In this document: positions 61,867-64,000 of the stretch, in pieces
Layout: every line of letters starts with the position of its first letter
Position numbering within the stretch: the first letter of the stretch is position 1
Assembly: GCA_964387885.1 (NCBI GenBank)
Contig: CAYLYZ010000012.1
Location: 1-64,000, forward strand
DNA length: 64,000 bases
Reading direction: 5' to 3'
From: JABGPL01 sp964387885
GTDB taxonomy: Bacteria > Electryoneota > AABM5-125-24 > Hatepunaeales > Hatepunaeaceae
The notes under the pieces: model-generated
Database searches by the model: none
Seen by the model: the letters and a program-made list of their open reading frames with translations, nothing else
Told to the model about the DNA's origin: nothing
Made by a program: the position numbers and the translations under genes

Positions 61867-64000
61867 ATGAACGTTTACAAAACTCGCCTTTTCTTAACAC
61901 TTGTTTTTATCATTTTTTTGTTTGGATCAACCGTTACCGCTGAGATAAGTTTCGATCCGCACGGTTTCGGATTAACTGTTGCTGAAAATGATCTCGCTGA
62001 AATCGAGCTTGAGGTTTCCAACAACTTTGAATTTGATGTGTCATTCGGTGTTTCCAGCAGTCTTGTCGATGAGGACGGCATGATGGTTGGTCCTATGCGC
62101 GATGATCCGGGTGACCTGATCGATGAATTTGAACCACAGCAACTCGGTAATGTCAACCGACATGTTACCGGTATTGCGTGGGATGAGGGTAATGGCTGGA
62201 TGTGGCTCTCTGAATCTGACAATGCTCGCGTTCAGGCTGTTGATCCGAATGATAACTATCGGATGGTTGGTCAGGTTAACATGCCGGAACCGGTTTCAGG
62301 ACTCGGGTATTATGATGGTGTGTTTTACGGAGTTGGTTGGACGAATCACGCATGGTTGTTCAGGGTTGATGCCGAGGGCGATAATCTTGGGAATTTTAAC
62401 CTTCAGGGGAGTGCAGGTGCCGTTGATTGTGGTGCAGAAGGTCTACTGTTTGCGATGGCTCAGCAGGTGATTTACATCTACGATATTGAAAATGACTATC
62501 AGCTACTTGGAAATTTCAGAAACTATGAAAACTTCCTGCAGGATGATGAGTTGGTGCAAAGCGTCTGCTGGGTTGATGAGCATCCAAACGGGCAGCTCTG
62601 GTTGAACTCACGTGCCGGGAATGGTGACAACCATGCCTGGCAAGTTGCGGTTGATACGGATGAGTGGGCAGCAACCGGACTTACACAAGAATTTATTACA
62701 GATGCACAGGATCAGCAGATGGGACATCCGCGTGACGGTATCGGTCATGACGGAGAGAATCTGTGGATAACACACTGGCAGTCGCCGCGGATTAGAATCA
62801 TTGACGATGGAGTTGCCGAAATCAGCATCCTCGAAATTGATCCGGAAGAGGGAGTCATCGCTGCTGAAGATCTCGAATTAATACTTATATCAGCCAATGC
62901 TGAAGGGGTTGAAGCCGGGGTCTATAACTTCCTTTTGTCGTTTGAGTTTGCTGAGGTTGATCAGGAAGAGTCGTTCGTAATTGAAATCTCTGCTGTTGTT
63001 TCGATTGCCAGCCCAACGTTTGATGTCTCCGGAACAGTTACTGACCCGGCAACAGGAGAAAATATTGAAGATGTTACTGTTAACTTGGATCAGTACATCA
63101 TGACCCGTCAAACAAATGGTGAAGGAGGATTCCTTTTCTCAGATCTCCCTCCTGATGAATATGAATTCAACTTTTCAGCACCAGGTTACTTACCGTTTAC
63201 AACACGGGCTCTTGTTGGTGATGAGGGTGATCTCGATCTGGAAATTGAGCTGCTATTTGCCGAATGCGAAATCGATCTTGATGAGGTTATTGAAGAACTG
63301 GGGATTGACGAGAACACTCAGGTCAACTTCAACGCTACAAATAACGGGACGGGGCCTTTGACTTATACGGTTGATCGCAGGTTGCTCGGTGATGCAAATG
63401 CCGATCCGTGGACTTTGCGCACGTCTTTTGATGTCGGTGTGCAATTGGAGGATTCGCGCATTCAGGGTGCTGTTTACATTAATGGAAATTACTTCGTGGC
63501 GGGTGCCCACAATTATGAACCAGCGATTTACATTCTGAACGGGGAAGGTGAGTTACTCGATCTGTTTATCCAGCCCGGTGAGAACAGATATGGCATGAAA
63601 GACATCGCCAGTGACGGTGAATTGATCTGGGGAGCGGTAAGAGATGTTATCTACGGATTAACACCGGACGGAGAAGTCGCTGTTAGTTTTGAATCTCCAT
63701 ACAGCCCGACGAACAATATGGCTTGGGATGGTGACCGCGAATTACTCTGGGTTGCTTCAACGACTGCCGGAATTACCGGAGTTGACAGGGAAGGTAATGT
63801 TGTAGCGGAAGTCGATCGTCAGGGATTACGGATTTATGGACTGGCATATTACCCGGATGATCCTGATGGACATCAACTTTATGTGTTCCATAAAGATGCT
63901 GATATTGGGAATAACATTGTCGATAAGATTGATATCGAGAACGATGAAGCTCAACATGTTGGAGTTTTAGAACCGGAAGCGGGAGGATCAGCTGCAGCAG
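61867..64000 (+). CDS. Giant exported propeller/Ig protein, 3' truncated by window end
   Basis: 711 codons visible, open to the edge. Starts at ATG 61867 with GAGGAG nine nt upstream; signal peptide MNVYKTRLFLTLVFIIFLFG ending VTAE. Same order as the protein at 23890: Ig strands with MRDDPGDLIDEF, a first propeller (WDEGNGWMWLSES), a CarboxypepD-regulatory-like domain (GTVTDPATGENIEDVTVNL), then the LLGDANADPWTLRTSFDVG segment and a second propeller (DGELIWGAVRDVIYGLTPDGE). The matching paralogue predicts a GWxMIS pair and a sorting domain beyond the window. Confidence 0.85.
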   Translation, partial: MNVYKTRLFLTLVFIIFLFGSTVTAEISFDPHGFGLTVAENDLAEIELEVSNNFEFDVSFGVSSSLVDEDGMMVGPMRDDPGDLIDEFEPQQLGNVNRHVTGIAWDEGNGWMWLSESDNARVQAVDPNDNYRMVGQVNMPEPVSGLGYYDGVFYGVGWTNHAWLFRVDAEGDNLGNFNLQGSAGAVDCGAEGLLFAMAQQVIYIYDIENDYQLLGNFRNYENFLQDDELVQSVCWVDEHPNGQLWLNSRAGNGDNHAWQVAVDTDEWAATGLTQEFITDAQDQQMGHPRDGIGHDGENLWITHWQSPRIRIIDDGVAEISILEIDPEEGVIAAEDLELILISANAEGVEAGVYNFLLSFEFAEVDQEESFVIEISAVVSIASPTFDVSGTVTDPATGENIEDVTVNLDQYIMTRQTNGEGGFLFSDLPPDEYEFNFSAPGYLPFTTRALVGDEGDLDLEIELLFAECEIDLDEVIEELGIDENTQVNFNATNNGTGPLTYTVDRRLLGDANADPWTLRTSFDVGVQLEDSRIQGAVYINGNYFVAGAHNYEPAIYILNGEGELLDLFIQPGENRYGMKDIASDGELIWGAVRDVIYGLTPDGEVAVSFESPYSPTNNMAWDGDRELLWVASTTAGITGVDREGNVVAEVDRQGLRIYGLAYYPDDPDGHQLYVFHKDADIGNNIVDKIDIENDEAQHVGVLEPEAGGSAAA

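Overview
The window looks like chromosome from an uncultured bacterium of the FCB group (Marinimicrobia, Cloacimonadota, Zixibacteria or Electryonea-like); the exact phylum cannot be fixed from this sequence. The evidence is five large exported proteins that end in a Por/type IX-style C-terminal domain (YPNPFN near its start, then a GxYFxRM-like strand and a final basic tail), a patatin-Omp85 outer-membrane protein, a Tricorn protease, a large SRP RNA next to dnaX-ybaB, and moderately AT-rich DNA. No Por secretion machinery lies in the window.

Layout. 1-3.5 kb: a two-gene unit of a C5-cytosine DNA methyltransferase and a double-GHKL ATPase/histidine-kinase-like protein, running off the left edge. 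4-8.7 kb: a SPOR lipoprotein and a tightly coupled four-gene set (dehydrogenase, FemAB-like acyltransferase, methyltransferase, GT39-type glycosyltransferase), probably for envelope glycan. 8.9-13.7 kb: an outer-membrane porin-like protein, a DAACS dicarboxylate/amino-acid symporter and a seven-repeat FG-GAP propeller exoprotein. 14.6-17.2 kb: tRNA-Arg and lon. 17.3-27.5 kb: exported M14 carboxypeptidase, patatin-POTRA-barrel protein, zinc-ribbon membrane protein and a giant propeller exoprotein whose paralogue begins at 61867 and runs off the right edge. 27.7-31.8 kb: an accessory patch with a HEPN/MNT toxin-antitoxin pair, a DUF2513 gene, a REP-associated tyrosine transposase (RAYT) and an amidohydrolase. 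32.2-38.7 kb: two more exoproteins flanking an HD hydrolase and a DUF2938 membrane protein. 39-41.5 kb: a NACHT NTPase bracketed by mirrored palindromic repeats. 41.6-47.8 kb: Tricorn protease, ybaB, dnaX (with a candidate frameshift site for the gamma form), SRP RNA and tRNA-Ala. 48-53 kb: TldE/TldD protease pair, an exported helical protein and a small zinc-ribbon protein. 53.2-61.3 kb: an Mrp/Mbh-type cation/proton antiporter operon with three D-type subunits and two tiny extra membrane proteins.

The most striking non-coding signal is a dense set of short palindromes in nearly every intergenic gap and inside two operons. They fall into at least six stem-sequence families. Most occur as inverted hairpin pairs bounded by GTAGGGG...CCCCTAC, GGGGAG...CTCCCC or GGAGTGCTC...GAGCACTCC, the architecture of BIME/REP elements. 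One family surrounds and invades the RAYT gene in frame, making that gene the best candidate mobiliser. Two other families bracket the NACHT gene. Together with the methyltransferase-GHKL unit, these are the best places to look for an undescribed system.
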